Of a stretch of 7,169 nucleotides of DNA, positions 1 through 5,742 are shown piece by piece (the stretch's first letter is position 1; each line of letters starts with the position of its first letter). The translations under genes and the position numbers were made by a program. The notes beneath the pieces are model-generated. The model made no database searches, was not told the DNA's origin, and saw only the letters and a list, made by a program, of their open reading frames with translations. The stretch is from Thermoflavifilum sp. (GTDB taxonomy: Bacteria > Bacteroidota > Bacteroidia > Chitinophagales > Chitinophagaceae). The stretch is taken from NCBI GenBank assembly GCA_019683625.1, contig JADGHY010000109.1, positions 1 through 7,169 on the forward strand, read 5' to 3'.

Positions 1-67
1 CCCGATAATTTTCTACCAGATGGGAGGTGATTTTTTCTTCGTAATGTTCGATTTTTTTGTATGACAT
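1..67 (-). CDS. folE: GTP cyclohydrolase I, N-terminal fragment (cut by window edge)
   Basis: Only the first 22 codons are inside the window, beginning at an ATG at 67-65 and reading MSYKKIEHYEEKITSHLVEN then YR. This opening resembles the N-terminus of Bacteroidota FolE proteins, where an acidic/basic helix precedes the catalytic fold; none of the zinc or GTP-binding residues are visible. FolE converts GTP to 7,8-dihydroneopterin triphosphate in the cytosol, the entry step for folate, biopterin and queuosine. The gene lies 31 nt downstream of the PTPS gene on the same strand. PTPS uses the FolE product, so the pairing supports the assignment and suggests one transcript. The call rests on a short stretch plus context; the sequence beyond base 1 would settle it. 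Confidence 0.72.
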   Translation of the reverse strand, partial: MSYKKIEHYEEKITSHLVENYR

Positions 68-98
68 GTGATGCAATTAAGAACATGAATAAATGCGA

Positions 99-506
99 TT
101 AATCACCAAAATATTCTACATAAATATTTTCCGTTTCATAAAGTTTTATACAATGCAGTTGCCCCTGCTTGATTTCCGGTGCAAGCTGTTCCCATATAGC
201 TTTAGCAAAATTCTCCGTTGAACAAATTTTTCCTTTCATAAAAGGCACATCAAGATTCAAATTCTTGTGATCAACCTGATCCACAATTTTTCGTTGAATA
301 ATTTCATGTAATCTTTTAGCATCTGTTACGTATCCTGTTTCAGGATCCACCTCTCCTTTTATGGTAACAAATAATACGTAATTGTGGCCATGCCAGTTTT
401 CATTTGCACATTTGCCAAAGACCTCTTCATTTTTGGCTTTGCTCCAGGCTGGGTTATATAATTTATGTGCTGCATTGAAATGTACTCTTCTGGTAATATA
501 CATCAT
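99..506 (-). CDS. 6-pyruvoyl-tetrahydropterin synthase / QueD family protein
   Basis: A 135-residue protein of normal length for the PTPS/QueD fold. The three zinc-binding histidines are visible as His14 (in the FNAAH motif), His39 and His41 (HGHNY). The candidate catalytic Cys33 lies in FGKCANENWHGH, and the Asp79-His80 pair (DHKNLNLD) and Glu124 (YETEN) complete the active-site set known from mammalian PTPS. The enzyme turns dihydroneopterin triphosphate into 6-pyruvoyl-tetrahydropterin; QueD relatives instead make 6-carboxy-tetrahydropterin for queuosine. The C-x5-HGH spacing matches the PTPS (biopterin) branch better than the C-x3-HGH of E. coli QueD, so I leave the symbol blank. Two adjacent ATGs (506-504 and 503-501) could start it, with little effect on the product. 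The gene is followed after 31 nt by folE, which supplies its substrate. Confidence 0.9.
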   Translation of the reverse strand: MMYITRRVHFNAAHKLYNPAWSKAKNEEVFGKCANENWHGHNYVLFVTIKGEVDPETGYVTDAKRLHEIIQRKIVDQVDHKNLNLDVPFMKGKICSTENFAKAIWEQLAPEIKQGQLHCIKLYETENIYVEYFGD

Positions 507-520
507 GGTGCATACCTTTG
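489..520 (+). promoter_or_regulatory. Possible Bacteroidota-type promoter for mqnB-mqnD
   Basis: TACCTTTG at 513-520 fits the -7 consensus TAnnTTTG on the plus strand, with TCTG at 489-492 as a weak -33 box at 20 nt spacing. It would give a leader of about 80 nt before mqnB. Its upstream half overlaps the start of the divergent PTPS gene. The -33 match is poor, so this is tentative. Confidence 0.22.
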
Positions 521-522
521 TT

Positions 523-553
523 CAAAATTAGCTAAACTTCATTGCTGAAAAAA
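523..553 (-). promoter_or_regulatory. Possible Bacteroidota-type promoter for the PTPS-folE pair
   Basis: On the minus strand, TAATTTTG (530 to 523) fits the Bacteroidota -7 consensus TAnnTTTG. A T-run (553-548) upstream gives a 3-of-4 match to the -33 TTTG box at about 19 nt spacing. Transcription would begin roughly 10 nt before the PTPS ATG, giving a very short leader. This is a motif match only. Confidence 0.35.
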
Positions 554-609
554 GCATGATATCTATAACAAAGATTCGTGTAAATTGTTGATGTATTTAA
601 GAGTGTGAT

Positions 610-1290
610 ATGCGGCTATTGGTTACAGCGCCCACCGATGCGGAAATACAACCCCTTCTTTTCTGGCTGGGATCACATGCTGAGCAAACGGGTGAGCAAA
701 AATATCGGTTTCGGAGTCATCACATCGTCATAAAAACTACGGGTATAGGTGCAGTGGCTACTGCATTTCATCTCAGCCAGGCCTTGCAGCATGAAGGTGC
801 GGACCTGGTCGTTCAGCTCGGACTGGCCGGGAGTTTTGACAGGAATTTTTCCATCGGGGAAGTAGTGGTGGTGGCTCGTGATCGGCTGGCTGATTTGGGA
901 GCCGAAGATCATGAGGAGTTTATGGATTTGTTTGCCTTGGGGCTTGCCCCGCCCGATTGTTTCCCTTTTGAGCAGGGTTGGCTGGCAAATCCTCATCTGG
1001 AGAGGATTTCGGATCTTCCCGTCCCCCGGGTTTCAGGCATCACGGTGCAAACAGTTTCCGGCTCAGCTTCCACGATTGCCCGTCGCACCACATTGTATCA
1101 TCCTCAGGTGGAAACCATGGAAGGTGCTGCTTTTCATTACGTGTGCCTGTTCATGCAGGTGCCCTTTCTGCAATTGCGGGCCATTTCCAATCATGTGGAA
1201 CCGCGCGATAAAAGCAAATGGAATATCCCGTTGGCCCTTGAAAACCTGCATCAGGTGTTCAGAAACGGGCTGGGAACCTGGATCAGATAA
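610..1290 (+). CDS. mqnB: Futalosine hydrolase (menaquinone biosynthesis)
   Basis: A 226-residue member of the purine nucleoside phosphorylase/MTA-SAH nucleosidase fold. MqnB splits futalosine into hypoxanthine and dehypoxanthine futalosine, the second step of the futalosine route to menaquinone. Visible family features are the glycine-rich TTGIGAVATA segment (43-52), QLGLAGSFD (69-77), the VETMEGAA motif with conserved glutamates 168 and 171 that position the nucleoside ribose, and RAISNHVEPRD (190-200). In the last motif, Asn194 stands where MTA/SAH nucleosidases carry the catalytic Asp of RAISD, as expected for MqnB. The ATG at 610 gives a direct start into the first beta strand, with only a weak purine-rich stretch upstream. 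It is followed on the same strand by mqnD, a later step of the same pathway, which strongly supports the assignment over a generic nucleosidase. No mqnA or mqnC is in the window. Confidence 0.93.
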   Translation: MRLLVTAPTDAEIQPLLFWLGSHAEQTGEQKYRFRSHHIVIKTTGIGAVATAFHLSQALQHEGADLVVQLGLAGSFDRNFSIGEVVVVARDRLADLGAEDHEEFMDLFALGLAPPDCFPFEQGWLANPHLERISDLPVPRVSGITVQTVSGSASTIARRTTLYHPQVETMEGAAFHYVCLFMQVPFLQLRAISNHVEPRDKSKWNIPLALENLHQVFRNGLGTWIR

Positions 1291-1301
1291 CAGAAACATG
1301 T

Positions 1302-1309
1302 TAACTTTG
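1302..1309 (+). promoter_or_regulatory. Possible -7 box of an internal promoter before mqnD
   Basis: TAACTTTG matches the Bacteroidota TAnnTTTG -7 element and lies in the 40-nt gap between mqnB and mqnD, about 21 nt before the preferred mqnD ATG. The expected -33 region (around 1279-1282, TGGA) is a poor match, so the site may be fortuitous. If active, it would exclude the upstream ATG at 1298 as the mqnD start. Confidence 0.25.
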
Positions 1310-1330
1310 GCGGATGAAATTTTCTCCATG

Positions 1331-2164
1331 ATGAAACTAACACTGGGTTTTTCCACTTGTCCTAATGATACCTTCATTTTCGATGCATTGGTCAACCATA
1401 AAATTGATACCGAGGATCTGGAATTTGACGTATATCTGGAAGATGTGGAAACGCTTAACCAGTGGGCGCATGAAGCCAGGCTCGATATCACCAAGCTAAG
1501 CAGCCTGGCTTATCTGCAGGTGGCATCGGAATATGCGATATTAGATGCAGGAAGTGCGTTGGGTAAGGGTTGTGGTCCCTTGTTAATTGCTGCTCGGCAA
1601 TGGCCTTTGGACGATATCGCCCGCTTGCGCATTGCTATTCCCGGCGTGCATACCACGGCCAATATGTTGTTGCACTTTGCTTTTCCCGATGCCCGTGAGC
1701 TCAAGCCGATGCTGTTTTCCGAAATTGAGGATGCCATCCTCAGGGGCGAAGCAGATGCTGGGGTGATTATCCATGAAAATCGATTTACCTATGCTCAGAA
1801 AGGACTCGTGAAGCTCATGGATCTGGGAGATTACTGGGAACAACATACCGGTGCGCCTATTCCACTGGCATCCATTGCCATGAAACGCAGCTTTCCGCCA
1901 GAGTTGATGCAACGGGTAAGTCATTTGATCCGCAAAAGCCTGGAATATGCGTATGCACGATATCCTGAAATTTCCGCATACGTGCTGCAGCATGCGCAGG
2001 CCATGGATGAACAGGTGATGCGGCAACATATTGATCTGTATGTCAATGAATACAGCCTTTCCTTGCAGCAGGAGGGCAAAAAAGCCATTGAAGTATTTCA
2101 GCGAGAAGCCCTCCGCAATGGGATGTTAGACAAAGCACCCTCGCTTTCGTTGTTTGCTGCCTGA
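1331..2164 (+). CDS. mqnD: 1,4-dihydroxy-6-naphthoate synthase (menaquinone biosynthesis)
   Basis: A 277-residue periplasmic-binding-protein-like fold enzyme. MqnD converts cyclic dehypoxanthine futalosine to 1,4-dihydroxy-6-naphthoate in the cytosol, making the naphthoquinone ring precursor. Diagnostic features are the N-terminal LGFSTCPNDTFIFDAL (5-20), DITKLSSLAY (52-61), the glycine-rich GSALGKGCGPLL (74-85), the PGVHTTAN ligand-binding turn (104-111), and the GEADAGVIIHENRF segment. His148 in that segment corresponds to the catalytic base (His145) of the Thermus enzyme. I chose the ATG at 1331 because homologues begin with MKLTLGFS or similar; ATGs at 1328 and 1298 are in frame and would add 1 or 11 residues. 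The frame stays open further upstream, but that stretch overlaps mqnB and is not coding. The gene sits 40 nt after mqnB, forming a two-gene menaquinone unit. Its TGA directly abuts the stop codon of the convergent photolyase gene. Confidence 0.94.
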   Translation: MKLTLGFSTCPNDTFIFDALVNHKIDTEDLEFDVYLEDVETLNQWAHEARLDITKLSSLAYLQVASEYAILDAGSALGKGCGPLLIAARQWPLDDIARLRIAIPGVHTTANMLLHFAFPDARELKPMLFSEIEDAILRGEADAGVIIHENRFTYAQKGLVKLMDLGDYWEQHTGAPIPLASIAMKRSFPPELMQRVSHLIRKSLEYAYARYPEISAYVLQHAQAMDEQVMRQHIDLYVNEYSLSLQQEGKKAIEVFQREALRNGMLDKAPSLSLFAA

Positions 2165-3487
2165 TTAGCGCACGGGCTTCATCTTGTCCTGAAGGGCACG
2201 GGAATAGGCCTCCAGACAGCGCTTCCGCGCTTGTTGATGAGAGATGATTGGTGCGGGATACTCGGGTGAACCATATTCAGGTACCCATTGACGGATGAAT
2301 GCAAGATGGGGATCAAAACGTTGGGTTTGCAGCTCGGGGTTGAATAGGCGAAAGTAGGGTGCAGCATCGCATCCGCATCCGGCCGACCATTGCCAGCCAC
2401 CATTGTTGGATGCCAGGTCATAATCGAGCAATTTTTTGGCAAAATATGCCTCACCCCAGCGCCAGTCAATCAACAGATCTTTGGTGAGATAACTGGCCGT
2501 GATCATGCGCAAGCGGTTATGCATATATCCTGTAGCATTCAGTTGACGCATGCCGGCATCTACAATCGGGCAACCCGTGCGGCCTTCGCACCAGCGTTGA
2601 AAGGCTTGTTCATCATTTAGCCATTCGATACGATCATATTCCGGTTTAAAAGATTGACGGACCACATGCGGAAAATGCCAGAGAATCATCTGATAAAATT
2701 CCCGCCAGATGAGCTCATTCAGGTATTTTTCATTTAAAGCAAGTGCTTTTTTCACCAGTTCACGGATGCTGATGGTTCCAAATCGCAGATGCACACTCAT
2801 TTTGGTGGTACCATTTTTTGCCGGGAAATCACGCCATTGATGATAATGCCGAATGATTTGTTCGTCTGGTTCCGGCGATGGAAAAGATGCCTGTATGCGG
2901 TAAAAACCCATGCTTTCCAAGCTGGGCAGAGGCTGTGCCGGCATCTGGAGCAAGTTTCCAAAATATTTTTCCGTAGGATAGCTACGCATGTAAAATGAAT
3001 CTAATTTTTGTTTCCATTGTTTGCTGTAGGGCGTGTACACGGTATACGGACTGCCATCGGGTTTCAGTATCTCATCCGTATCAAAAATCACCTGATCTTT
3101 ATACTCGTGAAAAGCAATCCCTTTTTCCTGCAAAAAAAGCGCAATTTGCTGGTCTCGATCACGGGCGTAAGGTTCATAATCCCGGTTGGTAAATACTTCC
3201 TGCACATCAAACATTTGCAGCAGATGCCGGAAAGCTTCTAATGGGGTGCTGTGAAAGGTGATGAGTGAAGATCCGAGAGCAATAAGTTGTTGATGTATTT
3301 TTTCCAGATAGGTATAGATAAAACTCAAGCGTCTGTCATACGGATCATCCAAAGCGTCGAGAATATTCCGATCGAAGATAAAGATCACCACTACAGGAAT
3401 GCCTTTGCAAAGAGCATGATATAAGGCAGCCTGGTCGTGCAGGCGCAGATCACGGCGCAGCCAACACACATTTACACGAGGCAGCAT
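2165..3487 (-). CDS. phr: Deoxyribodipyrimidine photolyase (class I photolyase/cryptochrome family)
   Basis: A 440-residue flavoprotein, typical in length. It has an N-terminal Rossmann-like antenna domain (WLRRDLRLHDQAAL near residue 9) and a C-terminal helical FAD domain (about 230-440). It uses blue light to reverse cyclobutane pyrimidine dimers. The FAD-domain signature is complete: ELIWREF (258-264), TGCPIVDAGMRQLNATGYMHNR (304-325), LLIDWRWGE (338-346), NNGGWQW (361-367) and DAAPYFRLFNP (374-384). Trp289, Trp342 and Trp365 keep exactly the 53- and 23-residue spacing of the E. coli electron-transfer triad (306/359/382), and Asn361 matches the FAD N5-contacting Asn378. In the antenna domain the sequence YEPYARDRD lacks the Glu that binds methenyltetrahydrofolate in E. 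coli and looks more like deazaflavin-type or antenna-less relatives. A cryptochrome cannot be excluded by sequence, but repair-type residues favour photolyase. It is the last gene of the operon, 15 nt after the aminotransferase. Confidence 0.93.
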   Translation of the reverse strand: MLPRVNVCWLRRDLRLHDQAALYHALCKGIPVVVIFIFDRNILDALDDPYDRRLSFIYTYLEKIHQQLIALGSSLITFHSTPLEAFRHLLQMFDVQEVFTNRDYEPYARDRDQQIALFLQEKGIAFHEYKDQVIFDTDEILKPDGSPYTVYTPYSKQWKQKLDSFYMRSYPTEKYFGNLLQMPAQPLPSLESMGFYRIQASFPSPEPDEQIIRHYHQWRDFPAKNGTTKMSVHLRFGTISIRELVKKALALNEKYLNELIWREFYQMILWHFPHVVRQSFKPEYDRIEWLNDEQAFQRWCEGRTGCPIVDAGMRQLNATGYMHNRLRMITASYLTKDLLIDWRWGEAYFAKKLLDYDLASNNGGWQWSAGCGCDAAPYFRLFNPELQTQRFDPHLAFIRQWVPEYGSPEYPAPIISHQQARKRCLEAYSRALQDKMKPVR

Positions 3488-3502
3488 ACTGTATTAAACA
3501 AA

Positions 3503-4345
3503 TTAGCCTTTGGAAAGTTCATTTTCCTGATCCTTTAACCATTGCATAAGGGCAAGGCTGATGCGGGGTTGCACAAAATTCCGATCGTTGATTTTGCGAA
3601 AGTATTGGATGCCCTGGATGGTGTTGGTAGCAAACACTTCATCGGCTGCCAGCAGTTCGGGCAAGCTGATGGCTCGCTGTTGCAAAGGCCACGGCAATTT
3701 TGCATCCAGCAAGGCCTGCCGGATAATACCCTCCACACAACCCTCCGAAAGCGGAGGTGTGATGATTTGTTGATCATGTACGCAGAAGAGGTTTGCGACA
3801 TGCGTTTCGGCAATCCGGCCAGCTGTGTTCAGCAAGATGGCTTGATCCCATCCTTTGCGTTGTGCTTCCATGCCGGCAAGAATGTAGGGAAGGCATTGCA
3901 AAGATTTCAGTGGGGAAAGCGAAGAAGCAGGTTTCTCAACAGCAGCCACTCCGCCTACTATGCCTGTTGCAGGCGAAATATGTTGGCTCATGGGTTCAGC
4001 ATCTATGAGTATATTCAACCCATTTGAGGTTGGGGTATATTTTCCTCCGTTGGCACGGAAGAAGCTGATGCGTATCCGTGCAGCACTGAGGCAATCGTTA
4101 AGCCGGCAGAGATCAAAGATATTTTTTTCTATCTGCCACCATTCCGTTTCCGGCAGACCGGGCATTTGCAAAATCCTGAGGCTTTTTTGTATGCGCTGCC
4201 TATGGTAGTTCCACCACATGAGTTTTCCATTCAGGCATTTGATGGTTTCAAAAAAACCATCACCATACCGAAAAGCCCTGTTTTGCGCAGTGAACAAAGG
4301 TATGTCTGCAGCAAAGATTTTTCCGTTCAGCAGCAGGTGGGGCAT
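3503..4345 (-). CDS. pabC: Class IV PLP aminotransferase, probably aminodeoxychorismate lyase
   Basis: A 280-residue fold-type IV PLP enzyme. The N-terminal half contains RAFRYGDGFFETIKC (23-37), a hallmark of the family. Lys147 (SPLKSLQCLPYILAG) is the expected Schiff-base lysine. Glu180 and Asn185 (GRIAETHVANLF) and the GCVEGIIRQ loop (202-210) hold the cofactor, and the FATNTIQGI segment (238-246) includes the phosphate-binding threonines. The family includes 4-amino-4-deoxychorismate lyase (PabC, which makes p-aminobenzoate for folate), branched-chain aminotransferases and D-amino acid aminotransferases. The short length and the YGDGFFET opening favour PabC, but sequence alone does not decide; no pabA/pabB is in the window. 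The ATG at 4345 lies 3 nt after the stop of the preceding lipoprotein gene, so translation is probably coupled. The photolyase follows after 15 nt. Confidence 0.75.
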   Translation of the reverse strand: MPHLLLNGKIFAADIPLFTAQNRAFRYGDGFFETIKCLNGKLMWWNYHRQRIQKSLRILQMPGLPETEWWQIEKNIFDLCRLNDCLSAARIRISFFRANGGKYTPTSNGLNILIDAEPMSQHISPATGIVGGVAAVEKPASSLSPLKSLQCLPYILAGMEAQRKGWDQAILLNTAGRIAETHVANLFCVHDQQIITPPLSEGCVEGIIRQALLDAKLPWPLQQRAISLPELLAADEVFATNTIQGIQYFRKINDRNFVQPRISLALMQWLKDQENELSKG

Positions 4346-4348
4346 GCA

Positions 4349-4762
4349 TTATTTTTCAATGGGGTGTTGAAATCTTTTTTTGATCAGCAGGGAATCCAAC
4401 AAGGCCTGTCGCCTCTTCACATCGGCTAACAAGCTATCATAGACCATTTTCATAATCACCGGATGCATCACATAATATTCATAGCTTTTCATGAATTGCT
4501 GATGATCGAGGTGATAGAGTGCTAAAATTTGTTGATAATAATACTTGAGTTTTTCTTCCCGGGAATGCAGCGAATCATAAGGCATGTTATCCACAAATGC
4601 CTGAGCCGCCTGCATGTCGAGCAGAATCTCTTTCATTTCTTTTGGCTGAATATAGGAACGGGGCACTCGTTCATGATGTTTGCATCCAGCCAGCACGGCT
4701 GCTGAGGTTAGCACACAGCTGAGAAGGAGGGTTTGATATGAGAAACATATTTTCATGTTCAT
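4349..4762 (-). CDS. DUF4296 family lipoprotein of unknown function
   Basis: A 137-residue protein with a lipoprotein signal peptide: basic start (MNMK), a hydrophobic stretch to residue 24, and the lipobox LAGC with the acylated cysteine at position 27. The mature part is helical and charged. It begins IQPKEMKEILLDMQAAQAF (38-56), continues with a Tyr-rich helix (KLKYYYQQILALYHLD) and a segment around FMKSYEYYVMHP and MKMVYDSL, the pattern I recognise as DUF4296, found in Bacteroidota lipoproteins. No catalytic residues or known function can be inferred. It should be anchored in the inner or outer membrane facing the periplasm. Its ATG overlaps the TGA of the DUF4835 gene (ATGA at 4762-4759), suggesting coupled synthesis of the two envelope proteins; a second in-frame ATG two codons later (4756) is an alternative start. 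Confidence 0.82.
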   Translation of the reverse strand: MNMKICFSYQTLLLSCVLTSAAVLAGCKHHERVPRSYIQPKEMKEILLDMQAAQAFVDNMPYDSLHSREEKLKYYYQQILALYHLDHQQFMKSYEYYVMHPVIMKMVYDSLLADVKRRQALLDSLLIKKRFQHPIEK

Positions 4763-5742
4763 TGCAATTTCCGGGTATACAATGCCGTATGTTCCGGATC
4801 AAGCTGGGCAAGGATTTGAAGCGCACGTTGTTTATCGTTCAGCGGAGCTTCGGAAAACAGGTTAGCCAATTCATCGGCCTTTGCCAGCATGAACAGCTGA
4901 AGAATCATGGTATTGGGGTTGTCCTGATTCATGCTGTATAGCGAAGAAAGGCTGGTAAGAATACTCATGCGTGCGTTTACGGGATCATCGTACATGCGGT
5001 CGAGTCCCAGCCGGTAATATTGATACATCACGCTATGAAAAGCCTGCAAACGTGTGTTCAGCAGGTTATCCACCAGCCAATATCGATTTCGGTTGCCTTC
5101 AAAAGGTTTCCAGCCGCTGATGTATCGGCTGTCTTCGGGAGCATTGTTTACGATTTGCTGGGCTTTTTGGAAGTAGGGGATCCCTCCGCGTGGGGAAAAA
5201 GAATCGGCATCCAATCCGAGGATGATATATACGTAATAAGCCAGCACGGCCGTGAGATTGGCCTGGAGGGCATCATTACCCGAGATGCGGTTTTCGTTAA
5301 ATTCCAGTGGTTGATTAATGATGTAGCGAAAGCTTACATTGGGATCGAGATAATTAAATACGGGTGATTGATAATCGGTATGATACACAGGGCGGGAAGA
5401 TTGGACGGTGAGCTGAACAGAGAAAATATTATCCCCTGCATATTGGGTGAAGTTAAATACGAAGTTGCATTGGATGCGTTCATACGGCAAATAGCTGTCG
5501 CTGGTCCATTTTCGATCATTCAGAAAACTGGTAACATCTGCCTGAAAACGTTGAAATGTAGCATCGTCTACACCTTTGATGCGATCGTGTATGACACTAA
5601 CCCTGGCCTGTAATTCCTGTGCGGTTGCGGAAATACAGCTGAGCGTCGGGAAAAACAGGCAAAGCCATATCCAGCGGAAAAAAAATTTATGCTGGGTGCA
5701 TAAGCTGAAGCAAGGCCTGGATAATATCGTGGGCAACTGCAT
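4759..5742 (-). CDS. Secreted DUF4835 family protein (possibly linked to type IX secretion, PorD-like)
   Basis: A 327-residue exported protein. Basic residues Lys19 and Arg23 precede a hydrophobic core (WIWLCLFFPTLSC), with a likely signal peptidase I site after SATA (residue 41), so the mature protein would begin QELQARVSV. The mature sequence carries DUF4835 features: DATFQRFQADVTSFLNDRKW (59-78), YERIQCNF (86-93), an extended beta region with YHTDYQSP and FNYLDPNVSFRY, NLTAVLAYYVYIILGLDADSF (162-182), and a helical C-terminal third. The family is widespread in Bacteroidota, commonly next to coaBC, and I recall it being named PorD in a type IX secretion context; that name is from memory and unproven here. 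The only good start (ATG at 5742) places 56 nt inside the end of coaBC and gives an unusually long n-region; no in-frame ATG lies nearer the hydrophobic core. The DUF4296 lipoprotein gene follows with a 4-nt overlap. Confidence 0.85.
   Translation of the reverse strand: MQLPTILSRPCFSLCTQHKFFFRWIWLCLFFPTLSCISATAQELQARVSVIHDRIKGVDDATFQRFQADVTSFLNDRKWTSDSYLPYERIQCNFVFNFTQYAGDNIFSVQLTVQSSRPVYHTDYQSPVFNYLDPNVSFRYIINQPLEFNENRISGNDALQANLTAVLAYYVYIILGLDADSFSPRGGIPYFQKAQQIVNNAPEDSRYISGWKPFEGNRNRYWLVDNLLNTRLQAFHSVMYQYYRLGLDRMYDDPVNARMSILTSLSSLYSMNQDNPNTMILQLFMLAKADELANLFSEAPLNDKQRALQILAQLDPEHTALYTRKLQ

Noticed and set aside
584..598. The 14-mer TTGTTGATGTATTT before mqnB recurs near 3288-3301.
   Set aside because: The second copy is coding sequence in the photolyase gene, and one such match in a 7-kb AT-moderate window is plausible by chance.
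878..1330. Open frame running 150 codons upstream of the mqnD start.
   Set aside because: It overlaps mqnB in another frame and its translation is rich in Trp/Cys with no family resemblance; MqnD homologues begin near 1331.
2177..2194. Inverted repeat CTTCA...TGAAG as a terminator for the convergent genes.
   Set aside because: Only five pairs around an 8-nt loop, no T-tract, and it lies inside the photolyase coding region.
3542..4027. 161-codon open frame antisense to the aminotransferase gene.
   Set aside because: It is a shadow of a well-supported gene; the translation shows no domain, no start signal and a biased composition.
5634..5642. Cysteine in TLSC of the DUF4835 leader as a lipobox.
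   Set aside because: Position -3 is Thr instead of Leu/Val/Ile, and a good signal peptidase I site (SATA/Q) follows, as is usual in this family.
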